Positions 1 through 9,226 of a stretch of 64,000 nucleotides of DNA are shown here, one piece after another. The stretch spans positions 2,852,001-2,916,000 of the forward strand of contig OY970196.1 in the NCBI GenBank assembly GCA_963708205.1. Reading direction: 5' to 3'. How positions within the stretch are numbered: position 1 is the stretch's first letter; each line of letters begins with the position of its first letter. The notes under the pieces are model-generated. The model saw nothing but the letters and a program-made list of their open reading frames with translations, made no database searches and was not told the origin of the DNA. The DNA comes from CAVYTF01 sp963708205 (GTDB lineage: Bacteria; Bacteroidota; Bacteroidia; Chitinophagales; Chitinophagaceae). Made by a program: the position numbers and the translations under genes.

Positions 1-1077
1 ACTGTCGGCTATATCCATCGTGCATTTGAGAAGATTGCAGAGCGCAGACCATTGTATCAAATAACGCCGCTCACAGACCGTTTGAATTATTGTTCATCGC
101 CAATTAACAACATGGGGTGGCATTTGACCTGCGAAAAATTATTGAAAGTAAAAACACCGAAGCGTGTTGATTATATGCGCATCATCATTATGGAGCTTGC
201 AAGAATTTCGGATCATTTGGTTTGCAATTCTGTTGTTGCTGTTGATGCCGGCGGCTTCACACCGTTTTTGTATGTGATGCAATACCGCGAACTGATCTAT
301 GAAATTTATGAAGAAATTTGCGGCTCGAGATTAACAACAAATATTGGAAGAATCGGGGGCTTTGAAAGAAATTTTACAGCTACTGCATGGGATAAATTAG
401 AAAAGTTTTTGAATGAATATCCAAAGGTTTTGCAGGAGTTTGAAAACCTTTTGACACGTAACAGAATTTTTATAGAACGTACAAGTGGCGCAGGTCCTAT
501 CAGTGCCGAGCGTGCTTTGAATTATGGATTTACAGGACCAAATCTTCGTGCTGCAGGCGTTGATTATGATGTTCGGGTTCATTCGCCTTACAGTAGTTAT
601 GAAGATTTTGAATTTGAAATTCCTGTTGGCACAACAGGTGATTGCTATGATAGATTTTTGGTGCGCAACCAGGAAATGTGGCAATCATTAAAACTGATAA
701 ATGAAGCATATAAAAAAGTGCAGGAGTTTAAAGGTGCTGATGCAGAAGTTTATCATGCAGATATTCCTGAATATTATTTGCCTGATAAAAAAGATGTTTA
801 TACAAAAATGGAAGCATTGATCTGGCACTTCAAAATTATCATGGGAGAAATTGATATGCCCGAAGGCGAAGTATATAACAGTGTTGAAGGCGCGAATGGC
901 GAGCTTGGATTTTATTTTATCAGCGATGGCGGAAGAAGCCCATACAGACTGCATTTCAGAAGACCTTGCTTTATTTATTACCAGGCATTTTCAGAATTAA
1001 CACAAGGTGCTATGCTAAGTGATGCAGTGATAACAATGAGCAGTTTGAATTTGATTGCAGGAGAAATGGATGCGTGA
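1..1077 (+). CDS. nuoD: NADH-quinone oxidoreductase subunit D (5' partial)
   Basis: Subunit of the peripheral arm of complex I that helps form the quinone-binding chamber next to NuoB. The reading frame is open from the first base of the window (TVGYIHRAFEKIAE...), so the gene starts upstream; 358 residues are present and roughly 45-50 N-terminal residues are probably missing compared with usual NuoD length. The LTDRLNY motif carries the tyrosine that in this family contacts the quinone head group, and the C-terminus ends in the typical GEMDA-type tail. It is followed after 22 bp by nuoE in a long nuo operon, so nuoA-C are expected just outside the window. Confidence 0.95.
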   Translation, partial: TVGYIHRAFEKIAERRPLYQITPLTDRLNYCSSPINNMGWHLTCEKLLKVKTPKRVDYMRIIIMELARISDHLVCNSVVAVDAGGFTPFLYVMQYRELIYEIYEEICGSRLTTNIGRIGGFERNFTATAWDKLEKFLNEYPKVLQEFENLLTRNRIFIERTSGAGPISAERALNYGFTGPNLRAAGVDYDVRVHSPYSSYEDFEFEIPVGTTGDCYDRFLVRNQEMWQSLKLINEAYKKVQEFKGADAEVYHADIPEYYLPDKKDVYTKMEALIWHFKIIMGEIDMPEGEVYNSVEGANGELGFYFISDGGRSPYRLHFRRPCFIYYQAFSELTQGAMLSDAVITMSSLNLIAGEMDA

Positions 1078-1099
1078 AAAATTTAAAATTTAATTTAGA

Positions 1100-1603
1100 A
1101 TGAGTGTTCAATTTTCACCGGAAAAATTATTACAAATTCAGGAATTGGTTGCTCATTATCCTGAAGGAAAACAAAAGAGTGCAATACTTCCGGTGTTGCA
1201 TTTGGCGCAGGAAAATTTTGGCAACTGGCTTGATGTTCCGGTGATGGATTATGTTGCAGAATTGTTGAAGTTAGAACCGATTGAAGTGTATGAAGTTGCT
1301 ACATTTTACAGCATGTATAATTTAAAACCTGTTGGAAAATTTATGTTTGAAATATGCCAGACAGGACCATGCATGTTGAATGGCAGCGATGAAATTATTA
1401 AATATATTGGCGATAAACTTGGTATAAAACCCGGCGAAACAACAGCAGATAAAATGTTTACTTTAAAAACTGTTGAATGCCTTGGTGCGTGCGGGTATGC
1501 GCCAATGATGCAACTTGGAAAAACTTATCGCGAACATCTTACAAAAGAAAAAGTTGACAATATTATAAATGAATGCAGGGCAAATGCTGCTGCAAATAAT
1601 TAA
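1100..1603 (+). CDS. nuoE: NADH-quinone oxidoreductase subunit E
   Basis: 24-kDa-type subunit of the NADH-oxidising module, carrying the off-pathway [2Fe-2S] cluster N1a. The 167-residue protein has the thioredoxin-like fold signature with all four ligands visible: C86-x4-C91 and C127-x3-C131, the canonical spacing. The helical N-terminal part (residues 8-75) matches the family, and the length is normal. Start ATG at 1100. It belongs to the nuo operon, but the next gene is not nuoF: a VOC-family gene intervenes. Confidence 0.96.
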   Translation: MSVQFSPEKLLQIQELVAHYPEGKQKSAILPVLHLAQENFGNWLDVPVMDYVAELLKLEPIEVYEVATFYSMYNLKPVGKFMFEICQTGPCMLNGSDEIIKYIGDKLGIKPGETTADKMFTLKTVECLGACGYAPMMQLGKTYREHLTKEKVDNIINECRANAAANN

Positions 1604-1627
1604 TCACTTTTAAAACTTAAATTTTTT

Positions 1628-2035
1628 ATGAAGCTCGTTCCTTATTTACTTTTTGGCGGCAATGCAGAGGAAGCATTAAAATTTTATGAAGAAATTTTTG
1701 ACGGCGAAATAACACAGCTTAGCAGATTTGGCGAAAGCCCGATGCCTTGTGAAGAACCAGAAAAAAATAAGATCATGCATGCAAGACTTGTTTTTGACGG
1801 AAACCTTTTAATGATCTCTGATGGAATGAAAGAATATGAAGTTGTGGCAAGTAAAATGATACAATTATCACTGGATCTTGATAGTGTTGAACGTCTTGAA
1901 AAAGTTTTTAATAAAATGGCTGAAGGAGGCAACGTAACAATGCCATTGACAGATCAATTTTGGGGCGCAAGATTTGGAATGCTGAAAGATAAATTTGGGA
2001 TAAGCTGGATGTTTAATTGCGAGATAAAAAAATAA
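1628..2035 (+). CDS. VOC/PhnB-like family protein inside the nuo operon
   Basis: A 135-residue single-domain protein of the vicinal-oxygen-chelate (glyoxalase/PhnB-like) superfamily. The N-terminus (VPYLLFGGNAEEALKFYEEI) and the pattern of beta strands ending in FGISWMFNCE are typical of PhnB-type proteins. The substrate cannot be told from sequence. The gene sits between nuoE and nuoF, 24 bp after nuoE, and its TAA stop overlaps the nuoF ATG (TAATG at 2033-2037), so translation of nuoF is probably coupled to it. No role in complex I is known for this family, so the placement is either a fortuitous insertion or an unstudied accessory function. Confidence 0.8.
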   Translation: MKLVPYLLFGGNAEEALKFYEEIFDGEITQLSRFGESPMPCEEPEKNKIMHARLVFDGNLLMISDGMKEYEVVASKMIQLSLDLDSVERLEKVFNKMAEGGNVTMPLTDQFWGARFGMLKDKFGISWMFNCEIKK

Positions 2036-3387
2036 TGACAAAAAAATTATTACTCGAAAAAGATCATGTAGAAGGCATCAAAACTTTTGATGTGTATCGT
2101 CGTGAAGGCGGTTATCAATCTTTAGAAAAAGCTTTGAAAATGTCGCCTGAAGCGATCGTTGAAGAAGTAAAGAAAAGTGGTTTGCGTGGTCGTGGTGGTG
2201 CAGGTTTTCCTTGCGGTATGAAATGGAGTTTTATTGCAAAGCCCGAAGGCATCCGACGCCACCTTGTTTGCAACGCAGATGAAAGTGAACCGGGCACTTT
2301 TAAAGACAGGTATTTAATGGAGTTCCTTCCGCATTTATTAATTGAAGGTCTAATCATTTCATCATTTGCACTCGGCTCAAACGTAACATACATCTACATT
2401 CGCGGAGAATATGCCTGGATAGTTGATATACTTGAACAGGCAATCAGCGAAGCAAAAAATAAAGGATTTTTAGGTAAAAATATTTTAAGCAGCGGCTTTG
2501 ATTGCGAAATTTATGTGCACAAAGGTGCAGGTGCTTATATCTGCGGAGAAGAAACCGCTTTGCTGGAATCACTTGAAGGCAAGCGTGGACTTCCGCGTAT
2601 TAAGCCTCCGTTTCCTGCGGTGAAAGGTGCCTGGGATAGACCAACTGTTGTGAACAATGTTGAAACAATTGCTGCGGTTGTTCCGATAATTAATATGGGT
2701 GGAGAAGCGTATGCAAAAATTGGTGTTGGAAGAAGTACCGGAACGAAACTGATTTCAGCATGCGGCAATATAAATAAACCAGGTGTGTATGAAATTGATA
2801 TGACAATTTCGGTTGAAGAATTTATTTATAGTGATGAATATTGCGGAGGCATTCCAAACGGAAAAAGATTAAAAGCATGTATTCCCGGAGGTTCATCTGT
2901 TCCAATTCTTCCCGCAAATCTTTTATTAAAAACTGCAAAAGGCGAAACAAGATACATGAACTATGAAAGCCTTGCTGATGGCGGTTTTCAAACCGGCAGC
3001 ATGATGGGCAGCGGTGGATTTATTGTGTTGGATGAAGATCAATGTGTAGTAAAGCATACTTATACCTTAGCAAGATTTTATCGCCATGAAAGCTGTGGAC
3101 AATGTTCGCCTTGCCGGGAAGGAACAGGCTGGATGGAAAAATTATTGTTGCGTTTAGAAAAAGGACATGGAAAAATAAGCGACATAGATTTGTTGTGGGA
3201 TATTCAGCGGAAAATTGAAGGAAATACGATTTGCCCTCTTGGTGATGCCGCAGCTTGGCCTGTTGCAGCAGCAATCAGGCATTTCAGAGATGAGTTTGAA
3301 TGGCACGTTTTATATCCTGAAGAATCGCAGCAAAGAAATTATGGATTGGCACATTATGCGGATGCATTGCAAACTGCACACGCATAA
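2035..3387 (+). CDS. nuoF: NADH-quinone oxidoreductase subunit F
   Basis: The NADH dehydrogenase subunit that binds NADH and FMN and passes electrons to [4Fe-4S] cluster N3. With ATG at 2035 the protein has 450 residues. The FMN/NADH glycine-rich loop RGRGGAGFP is at 51-59 and the N3 ligands are C354, C357, C360 and C400. An in-frame TTG at 2017 would add six residues (MRDKKI), but the ATG overlapping the stop of the preceding gene fits the family start better. Length and motifs are complete. nuoG follows after 23 bp. Confidence 0.97.
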   Translation: MTKKLLLEKDHVEGIKTFDVYRREGGYQSLEKALKMSPEAIVEEVKKSGLRGRGGAGFPCGMKWSFIAKPEGIRRHLVCNADESEPGTFKDRYLMEFLPHLLIEGLIISSFALGSNVTYIYIRGEYAWIVDILEQAISEAKNKGFLGKNILSSGFDCEIYVHKGAGAYICGEETALLESLEGKRGLPRIKPPFPAVKGAWDRPTVVNNVETIAAVVPIINMGGEAYAKIGVGRSTGTKLISACGNINKPGVYEIDMTISVEEFIYSDEYCGGIPNGKRLKACIPGGSSVPILPANLLLKTAKGETRYMNYESLADGGFQTGSMMGSGGFIVLDEDQCVVKHTYTLARFYRHESCGQCSPCREGTGWMEKLLLRLEKGHGKISDIDLLWDIQRKIEGNTICPLGDAAAWPVAAAIRHFRDEFEWHVLYPEESQQRNYGLAHYADALQTAHA

Positions 3388-3410
3388 TCAGACTAAAAAA
3401 ATTCATCAGA

Positions 3411-4505
3411 ATGGCAGATCAAACATTATTTAAAATAACTATCGATAATATCTCAATTGATGTTCCCGCGGGAACAACTATTTTGGAAGCTGCACGAAAA
3501 ATTGGTGGCGAAGTTGCTCCGCCTGCGATGTGTTTTTACAGCAAGCTGAAAGGCAGTGGTGGCAAGTGTCGCACTTGTTTGGTTGAAGTGAGCAAAGGTT
3601 CTGAAAAAGATCCGCGCCCGATGCCAAAGCTTGTTGCAAGTTGCCGCACAACTGTGATGGATGGCATGGAAGTAAAAAATATTACCAGCGAAAAAGTTCT
3701 TGATGCACGCACAGGTGTTGTTGAATTTTTATTGATCAATCATCCGTTGGATTGTCCTATCTGCGACCAGGCTGGCGAATGCGATTTGCAAGACTTGAGT
3801 TATAAGCATGGCAAGGAAGGAACTCGTTACGAATTTCAAAGAAGAACATTTCCAAAGCATAGTTTGGGGGAATATATTCAACTGCACATGACACGCTGCA
3901 TCCTTTGCTACCGTTGCGTTTACACGGCAGATCAATTAACCAATAAACGTTATCATGGCATTCTGGACAGAGGAGATCATTCTGAAATTGCAACTTACAT
4001 TGAGAAGAGTTTAGACAATGATTTTATTGGAAATATAATTGATGTTTGTCCGGTTGGCGCATTGACGGATAGAACATTTCGATTCAAAAATCGTGTTTGG
4101 TTTTTGAACCCAATGGATGCGCATAGGGATTGTCCAAAATGCAAAGGCAAAGTGACTTTGTGGAATCGTGGTGATGAAGTATTTCGGGTAACTGCAAGAA
4201 AAGATGAGTGGGGCGAAGTTGAAGACTGGATCTGCAATGAATGCCGGTTTGAAAAAAAGAAGACAAGTGATTGGGTGATTGAAGGTCCACGCAAAATAGT
4301 AAGAGGTTCTGTTATTAGTGGAAATCATTATGAAGTATTAAAAAAACCACCGGAATTTTTGCCTGAATTAATGGGCGGAAGAAACCCGAGATTATTTTTG
4401 GATATTCATGATGTGAGTGAAGTGAATAAAGATGATATTCATTTAAGTAAAATTGAAGGACCTGCGCACTCAGATAATTTTGATACTATTAAAAAAGATC
4501 AGTAA
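3411..4505 (+). CDS. nuoG: NADH-quinone oxidoreductase subunit G, short form
   Basis: Iron-sulfur subunit of complex I, 364 residues. Clusters visible: N1b [2Fe-2S] with C41, C53, C56, C78; N5 with H111, C115, C118, C124; and N4 with C163, C166, C169, C213. A further pair of CxxC motifs (C241/C244 and C275/C278) follows and could hold a metal site. The long molybdopterin-oxidoreductase-like C-terminal region of the roughly 700-900-residue NuoG proteins is absent; the protein ends after about 85 low-complexity residues. The frame ends cleanly 3 bp before nuoH, so I read this as a natural short form, as commonly found in Bacteroidota, rather than a truncation. Confidence 0.92.
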   Translation: MADQTLFKITIDNISIDVPAGTTILEAARKIGGEVAPPAMCFYSKLKGSGGKCRTCLVEVSKGSEKDPRPMPKLVASCRTTVMDGMEVKNITSEKVLDARTGVVEFLLINHPLDCPICDQAGECDLQDLSYKHGKEGTRYEFQRRTFPKHSLGEYIQLHMTRCILCYRCVYTADQLTNKRYHGILDRGDHSEIATYIEKSLDNDFIGNIIDVCPVGALTDRTFRFKNRVWFLNPMDAHRDCPKCKGKVTLWNRGDEVFRVTARKDEWGEVEDWICNECRFEKKKTSDWVIEGPRKIVRGSVISGNHYEVLKKPPEFLPELMGGRNPRLFLDIHDVSEVNKDDIHLSKIEGPAHSDNFDTIKKDQ

Positions 4506-4508
4506 CAT

Positions 4509-5567
4509 ATGTTTCATTTGCTTGCCATAAATATTGACTGGGGTTTATTTTTTGAGAAATTAATTCTGATCGCTGTTGTTGTTTTTGCAAGCCTTGGCAT
4601 TGCATTGTATAGTACTTATGCAGAAAGAAAAATTGCCGGCGTTATGCAAGATAGACATGGCCCAAATCGTGCCGGACCATTTGGTATTTTACAACCTTTT
4701 GCAGACGGAATAAAATTAATGTTCAAAGAAGAAATTATTCCAAATTCATCCAATAAGTTTTTATTCATACTTGGTCCGGGATTGGCTATGACAGCGGCTT
4801 TGCTGACAAGCGCCGTTATCCCATGGGCAGGCAAAGTGGAATTATTTGGAAGAACATTCGACCTTCAAATCACAGATATTAATATTGGTATCTTATACAT
4901 TTTTGCGATTGTGAGTTTAGGAGTTTATGGTGTGATGATCGGTGGTTGGGCAAGCAACAATAAATTTTCTTTAATGGCTGCTATGCGCGGCGCATCGCAG
5001 GCAATAAGTTATGAATTGGCAATGGGCATTTCTTTGATCGCCTTGCTGATGATGACTGGTTCTTTAAGTTTAAAAACAATTGTGTTGCAGCAAATGCAGC
5101 CCGGACATTTATGGAATGTTTGTTATCAACCTGTGGCATTTATTATTTTTTTAATCTGCGCTTTTGCCGAATGTAACCGCACGCCTTTTGATTTATCAGA
5201 AGCAGATAACGAATTGAATATGGGTTTTCACCAGGAATATTCTTCCATGAAACTTGGCTTTTATTTATTTTCCGAATATGTAAATATGTTTATCAGCGGT
5301 GCAGTAATGTCAACATTATTTTTTGGTGGTTATGATATTCCTTTTGTAAATGAAAGTTTGCTCTCACCCAATGTGGCTGCGCTTCTTGGTGTGCTTTGCT
5401 TAATGATAAAAACAAGTTTTTTTATTTTTTTATTTATGTGGGTAAGATGGACGATACCAAGATTTCGTTATGATCAATTGATGAATTTGGGTTGGAAAAG
5501 ATTATTGCCTTTGGCAATTTTGAATATGTTGATCACAGCAGTTGTTCTGTTATGGTTGAATAAGTAA
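4509..5567 (+). CDS. nuoH: NADH-quinone oxidoreductase subunit H
   Basis: Membrane subunit of complex I that joins the peripheral arm to the proton-pumping arm and forms the quinone entry site. The 352-residue protein has about eight to nine membrane segments. The conserved cytoplasmic loops are present: AERKIAGVMQDRHGPNRAGP at 38-57, AECNRTPFDLSEADNEL at 220-236, then GFHQEYSSMK. The charged glutamates of these loops are retained. It starts 3 bp after nuoG. A gap of nearly 200 bp without a recognisable gene separates it from nuoI. Confidence 0.97.
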   Translation: MFHLLAINIDWGLFFEKLILIAVVVFASLGIALYSTYAERKIAGVMQDRHGPNRAGPFGILQPFADGIKLMFKEEIIPNSSNKFLFILGPGLAMTAALLTSAVIPWAGKVELFGRTFDLQITDINIGILYIFAIVSLGVYGVMIGGWASNNKFSLMAAMRGASQAISYELAMGISLIALLMMTGSLSLKTIVLQQMQPGHLWNVCYQPVAFIIFLICAFAECNRTPFDLSEADNELNMGFHQEYSSMKLGFYLFSEYVNMFISGAVMSTLFFGGYDIPFVNESLLSPNVAALLGVLCLMIKTSFFIFLFMWVRWTIPRFRYDQLMNLGWKRLLPLAILNMLITAVVLLWLNK

Positions 5568-5764
5568 AAAGTTAGAAGTGAGTCATGAGCTGTAAAATAG
5601 AATACAAATTTTGAATGGTGCCAACGCCACAAAAGTTTAATAGAAGTGATTCAGTTGGGCTCAAAAAAAATATGGAGAAAAATCTTGAAAGTGTTAGAAT
5701 AAATTGGGTTCTATAAATTATAAAAATATTTTTGCAAACCTTTTATAAAGAGCAGTTTAATAAA

Positions 5765-6307
5765 ATGCAGGCACTTACAAATAGAAAAAAACAGGTTGAT
5801 CGCAAGCCAATGAACTGGCTTGAAAAGTTATATCTCTGGAATATTTTAAAAGGAATGATCATTACTTTCGGTCACATTTTTAAAAAGAAAGCGACCATAA
5901 ATTATCCTGAGCAAACAAGAACTTTCAGTCCGGTGTTTCGCGGATTGCAGGTGTTGAACAGAGATGAAGAAGGTCGTGAAAGGTGCACTGCGTGCGGGTT
6001 GTGCGCTGTTGCATGTCCGGCGGAAGCGATCACGATGGAAGCTGCAGAGCGTTTACCCGGTGAAGAAAATTTATATCGCGAAGAAAAATATGCTGCGCGA
6101 TATGAGATCAATATGCTGCGTTGTATTTTCTGTGGTTATTGCGAAGAAGCCTGTCCGAAAGATGCAATTTATTTAAGTGAAACGGTGACACCAGCTGATT
6201 TTGCGAGGAAAGGATTTATTTATGGTAAAGAAAGTTTGCTTATTCCAAATCCTTTGACGGATCCTGAAGGATATGCAAAAGCGAAAGGCGAGAGAAGTAA
6301 AAATTAA
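5765..6307 (+). CDS. nuoI: NADH-quinone oxidoreductase subunit I
   Basis: Ferredoxin-like subunit of complex I carrying clusters N6a and N6b. With ATG at 5765 the protein has 180 residues; two CxxCxxCxxxC motifs are intact (C74, C77, C80, C84 and C120, C123, C126, C130). An in-frame TTG at 5732 would give an 11-residue extension; the ATG start (MQALTNRKKQ...) fits the family better. The N-terminal region holds the short amphipathic helices that dock on the membrane arm. Confidence 0.95.
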   Translation: MQALTNRKKQVDRKPMNWLEKLYLWNILKGMIITFGHIFKKKATINYPEQTRTFSPVFRGLQVLNRDEEGRERCTACGLCAVACPAEAITMEAAERLPGEENLYREEKYAARYEINMLRCIFCGYCEEACPKDAIYLSETVTPADFARKGFIYGKESLLIPNPLTDPEGYAKAKGERSKN

Positions 6308-6375
6308 AAAGTAAAAATTCAAAAATTAAAATGCTATTTATGACTTTTAACTTTTGACTTTTTTAATTTAAAAGA

Positions 6376-6879
6376 ATGGATGTAACAACTATACTTTTTT
6401 GGTTTTTAAGTTTGCTTGCAATAGTTGCTGCCATAATGGTTGTCGTTAGCAAGAACCCCATCCACAGTGTGTTGTGGCTTATTGTAGTTTTTTTTGCTAT
6501 CTCCGGACATTATATTTTATTGAATGCCCAATTTCTCGCAATTGTAAATTTAATCGTGTATGCAGGAGCGATCATGGTGTTGTTTTTATTTGTGATAATG
6601 TTAATGAATTTGAATGCCGAAGCAGAACCGCAAAAAAATACCTGGTTTAAATTAACAGGAGTTTTGTCTGGCGGATTGTTGTTGTGGATATTGATTTCCG
6701 TGGTGCGTTCATCAACTGAATTAACGACGCGCACTTCGGAAATGGGCACGGGAGATATTGGCTTAATTAATAATTTAGGAATTGAATTGTTTAAAAATTA
6801 TGCAGTGCCTTTTGAAATAAGCAGTGTGTTATTTTTAAGCGCAATGGTTGGCGCAGTAGTAATTGGGAAGAAAGAATAA
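6376..6879 (+). CDS. nuoJ: NADH-quinone oxidoreductase subunit J
   Basis: Small membrane subunit of complex I, 167 residues with five predicted membrane segments. The third segment region (IVNLIVYAGAIMVLFLFVIML, around residues 55-75) is the hallmark of NuoJ and contains the pi-bulge glycines/tyrosine that are part of the coupling path. It is preceded by a 68-bp AT-rich spacer with short AAAAGT/ACTTTT repeats and followed after 9 bp by nuoK. Confidence 0.95.
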   Translation: MDVTTILFWFLSLLAIVAAIMVVVSKNPIHSVLWLIVVFFAISGHYILLNAQFLAIVNLIVYAGAIMVLFLFVIMLMNLNAEAEPQKNTWFKLTGVLSGGLLLWILISVVRSSTELTTRTSEMGTGDIGLINNLGIELFKNYAVPFEISSVLFLSAMVGAVVIGKKE

Positions 6880-6888
6880 ATAGAATTT

Positions 6889-7236
6889 ATGCCCATTCAA
6901 TATTATATAGTTTTAGCGTCTTTGTTGTTTTGTATTGGTGTTGTTGGCGTGCTTGTGCGTCGCAATGCAATCATTGTTTTTATGTGCATTGAATTAATGC
7001 TGAACTCTGTAAACCTCTTGCTGGTGGCATTTTCGAAGATGCATTATGCTTTGGCTATGGCGCAAAATAAAGTTTCAGGCGCACAAATAACCAGTGGCAC
7101 GGATGGGCAGATCTTTGTTTTTTTTATAATGGTTGTTGCAGCGGCAGAAGTAAGTGTTGGCTTGGCAATTATTGTAATGATGTACAGAAATGTACATTCT
7201 GTTGATATAAATTTTTTAAATAGGTTGAAGAATTAA
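6889..7236 (+). CDS. nuoK: NADH-quinone oxidoreductase subunit K
   Basis: Three-helix membrane subunit related to MrpC, 115 residues. The family core is intact, including the glutamate in FMCIELMLNSVNLLLVAF and the second glutamate in VVAAAEVSVGLAIIVMMYRN, both part of the proton pathway. A polar insert (about residues 61-78) between helices two and three makes it slightly longer than the usual 100 residues. nuoL follows after a 60-bp spacer with the same AAAAGT-type short repeats seen before nuoJ. Confidence 0.95.
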   Translation: MPIQYYIVLASLLFCIGVVGVLVRRNAIIVFMCIELMLNSVNLLLVAFSKMHYALAMAQNKVSGAQITSGTDGQIFVFFIMVVAAAEVSVGLAIIVMMYRNVHSVDINFLNRLKN

Positions 7237-7296
7237 AAAGTCAAAGTAAAAAGTCTAATATTTACTTTTTTAATTTTTAATTTTTAATTACTTGCT

Positions 7297-9210
7297 ATGG
7301 CTTACCTGATACCGCTTTTTCCTTTGCTTGGTTTTTTGATCAATGGATTATTCAGAAATTCATTGAGCAAAATGATGACAGGCATTATTGGCAGCGGAAC
7401 AATTCTTGTCTCTTTCATTCTCAGCATTCTTGTTTTTTTTGATGTAAAAAATAATGGAGCATCTGTTATTTCTTATTTCGATTTTATCAATACAGATAGT
7501 TTTAAAATTTCATTTGCATTTCAAATCGATCAGCTTTCATCTATCTTTTTATTGATCATTACAGGCATTGGTTTTCTCATTCATGTTTATTCCACTTCAT
7601 ATATGCATGATGAAAAGCCGGAGCATTTCGCAAGATATTTTTCATACCTGAATTTATTTGTTTTTTCCATGCTGCTGCTGGTTTTGGGAGCAAATTATGT
7701 GATCATGTTTATCGGTTGGGAAGGGGTTGGTTTATGTTCTTATTTGCTAATTGGTTTTTGGTTTAAAAATGATAATTATAATTACGCAGCTAAGAAAGCT
7801 TTTATAATGAATCGCATTGGCGACCTTGGATTTTTGCTCGCCATTTTTTGGATTCTCGCAAGATTAGGAACCGTAAATTTTAATGATGTTTTTGCTAACA
7901 CAAGCAAATTATCTTCTGTTGATCTTACATGGATAACCATGTTATTATTTATTGGAGCAACAGGCAAGAGCGCGCAAATCCCTTTGTACACTTGGCTTCC
8001 GGATGCAATGGCTGGTCCAACTCCGGTATCTGCATTGATACATGCGGCAACAATGGTCACTGCAGGAATTTATATGATCGCGCGAAGTAATATTTTATAT
8101 ACGCTTGCACCGATAACTGATAATGTTATTGCTGTTATTGGTTTGGCAACGGCTATACTTGCTGCAACAATTGCACTAAAACAAAATGATATAAAAAAAG
8201 TATTGGCCTATTCAACAGTAAGCCAGCTTGGATACATGTTTCTTGGACTTGGTGTTGGCGCATATACAGCTTCTGTTTTTCATGTGATGACGCATGCTTT
8301 TTTTAAAGCTTTATTATTTCTTGGGGCAGGCTCAGTTATTCATGCAATGGGTGGTGAACAGGATATGCGTAAAATGGGTGGTTTGAAAAAAAATATGTCT
8401 GTTACACATTTCACTTTTTTAATAGGATGCATTGCAATCGCGGGCATTCCGCCATTCTCGGGATTCTTTTCAAAAGATGAAATATTAACTGCAGCACTTG
8501 CAAAAAATCCTATACTTTATTATGTTGGTGTTTTTGGTGCTGTGCTTACTGCTTTTTATATGTTTCGTTTATATGCAATGACTTTTTTAGGAAGCTTCAG
8601 AGGCACAAGTGAGCAGGAATATCATTTACATGAAAGCCCTGCTGCTATTACGTTTCCATTGATTGTACTTGCAATACTTTCCTTTGCAGGAGGGTTTATA
8701 AATATTCCGGATGTATTTGCAAGGAATGCTGATTTTTTAGAAAAATTTCTTGCACCAATCTTTGTGCAATCAAATATTATTCAACAAAAAATTTCAATAG
8801 GATCTTCTAATGAAATTTTATACATGGCAATTACAACTGTACTTTATTTGATCGCTATTTTCTTTGCTGTGAACAGATACAAAAAATATCAAGCCATACA
8901 TAAAGAAGAAAACGGACTTGAAAAGCTGCTGGAAAATAAATGGTATGTTGATGAAATTTATGATACGATAATTGTAAGACCAATAAATTCTTTCGCATTA
9001 TTTCTTAAAAATGGTTTTGAAAAATCAGGAATTGACGGCATCGTAAATGGTGTGGGAAGATTTATTCAATATTCATCGAGACAATTGCGATTGCTGCAAA
9101 GTGGACAAGTTGGCAATTATATTTTGTTTATGGTAATGAGTATTGTTGTGTTGTTTTTAATTTTTTGGAACCAGGAAATTATTGCGAATTTTTTTGTAAA
9201 AACATTTTAA
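7297..9210 (+). CDS. nuoL: NADH-quinone oxidoreductase subunit L
   Basis: Distal antiporter-like proton pump subunit of complex I, 637 residues. Key membrane-embedded residues are visible: E142 in FIGWEGVGLCSYLLIGFW, K224 in GATGKSAQIPLYTWLPDAM and H249 in SALIHAATMV. The C-terminal portion, after about residue 480, contains the long lateral helix and a final anchoring helix. Length is normal. It is followed after 16 bp by nuoM. Confidence 0.97.
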   Translation: MAYLIPLFPLLGFLINGLFRNSLSKMMTGIIGSGTILVSFILSILVFFDVKNNGASVISYFDFINTDSFKISFAFQIDQLSSIFLLIITGIGFLIHVYSTSYMHDEKPEHFARYFSYLNLFVFSMLLLVLGANYVIMFIGWEGVGLCSYLLIGFWFKNDNYNYAAKKAFIMNRIGDLGFLLAIFWILARLGTVNFNDVFANTSKLSSVDLTWITMLLFIGATGKSAQIPLYTWLPDAMAGPTPVSALIHAATMVTAGIYMIARSNILYTLAPITDNVIAVIGLATAILAATIALKQNDIKKVLAYSTVSQLGYMFLGLGVGAYTASVFHVMTHAFFKALLFLGAGSVIHAMGGEQDMRKMGGLKKNMSVTHFTFLIGCIAIAGIPPFSGFFSKDEILTAALAKNPILYYVGVFGAVLTAFYMFRLYAMTFLGSFRGTSEQEYHLHESPAAITFPLIVLAILSFAGGFINIPDVFARNADFLEKFLAPIFVQSNIIQQKISIGSSNEILYMAITTVLYLIAIFFAVNRYKKYQAIHKEENGLEKLLENKWYVDEIYDTIIVRPINSFALFLKNGFEKSGIDGIVNGVGRFIQYSSRQLRLLQSGQVGNYILFMVMSIVVLFLIFWNQEIIANFFVKTF

Positions 9211-9226
9211 TAATCATTGTAAAAAA

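Noticed and set aside
3411..4505. nuoG truncated by mutation
   Set aside because: The frame ends cleanly, the operon continues 3 bp later, and short NuoG proteins without the molybdopterin domain are normal in this phylum.
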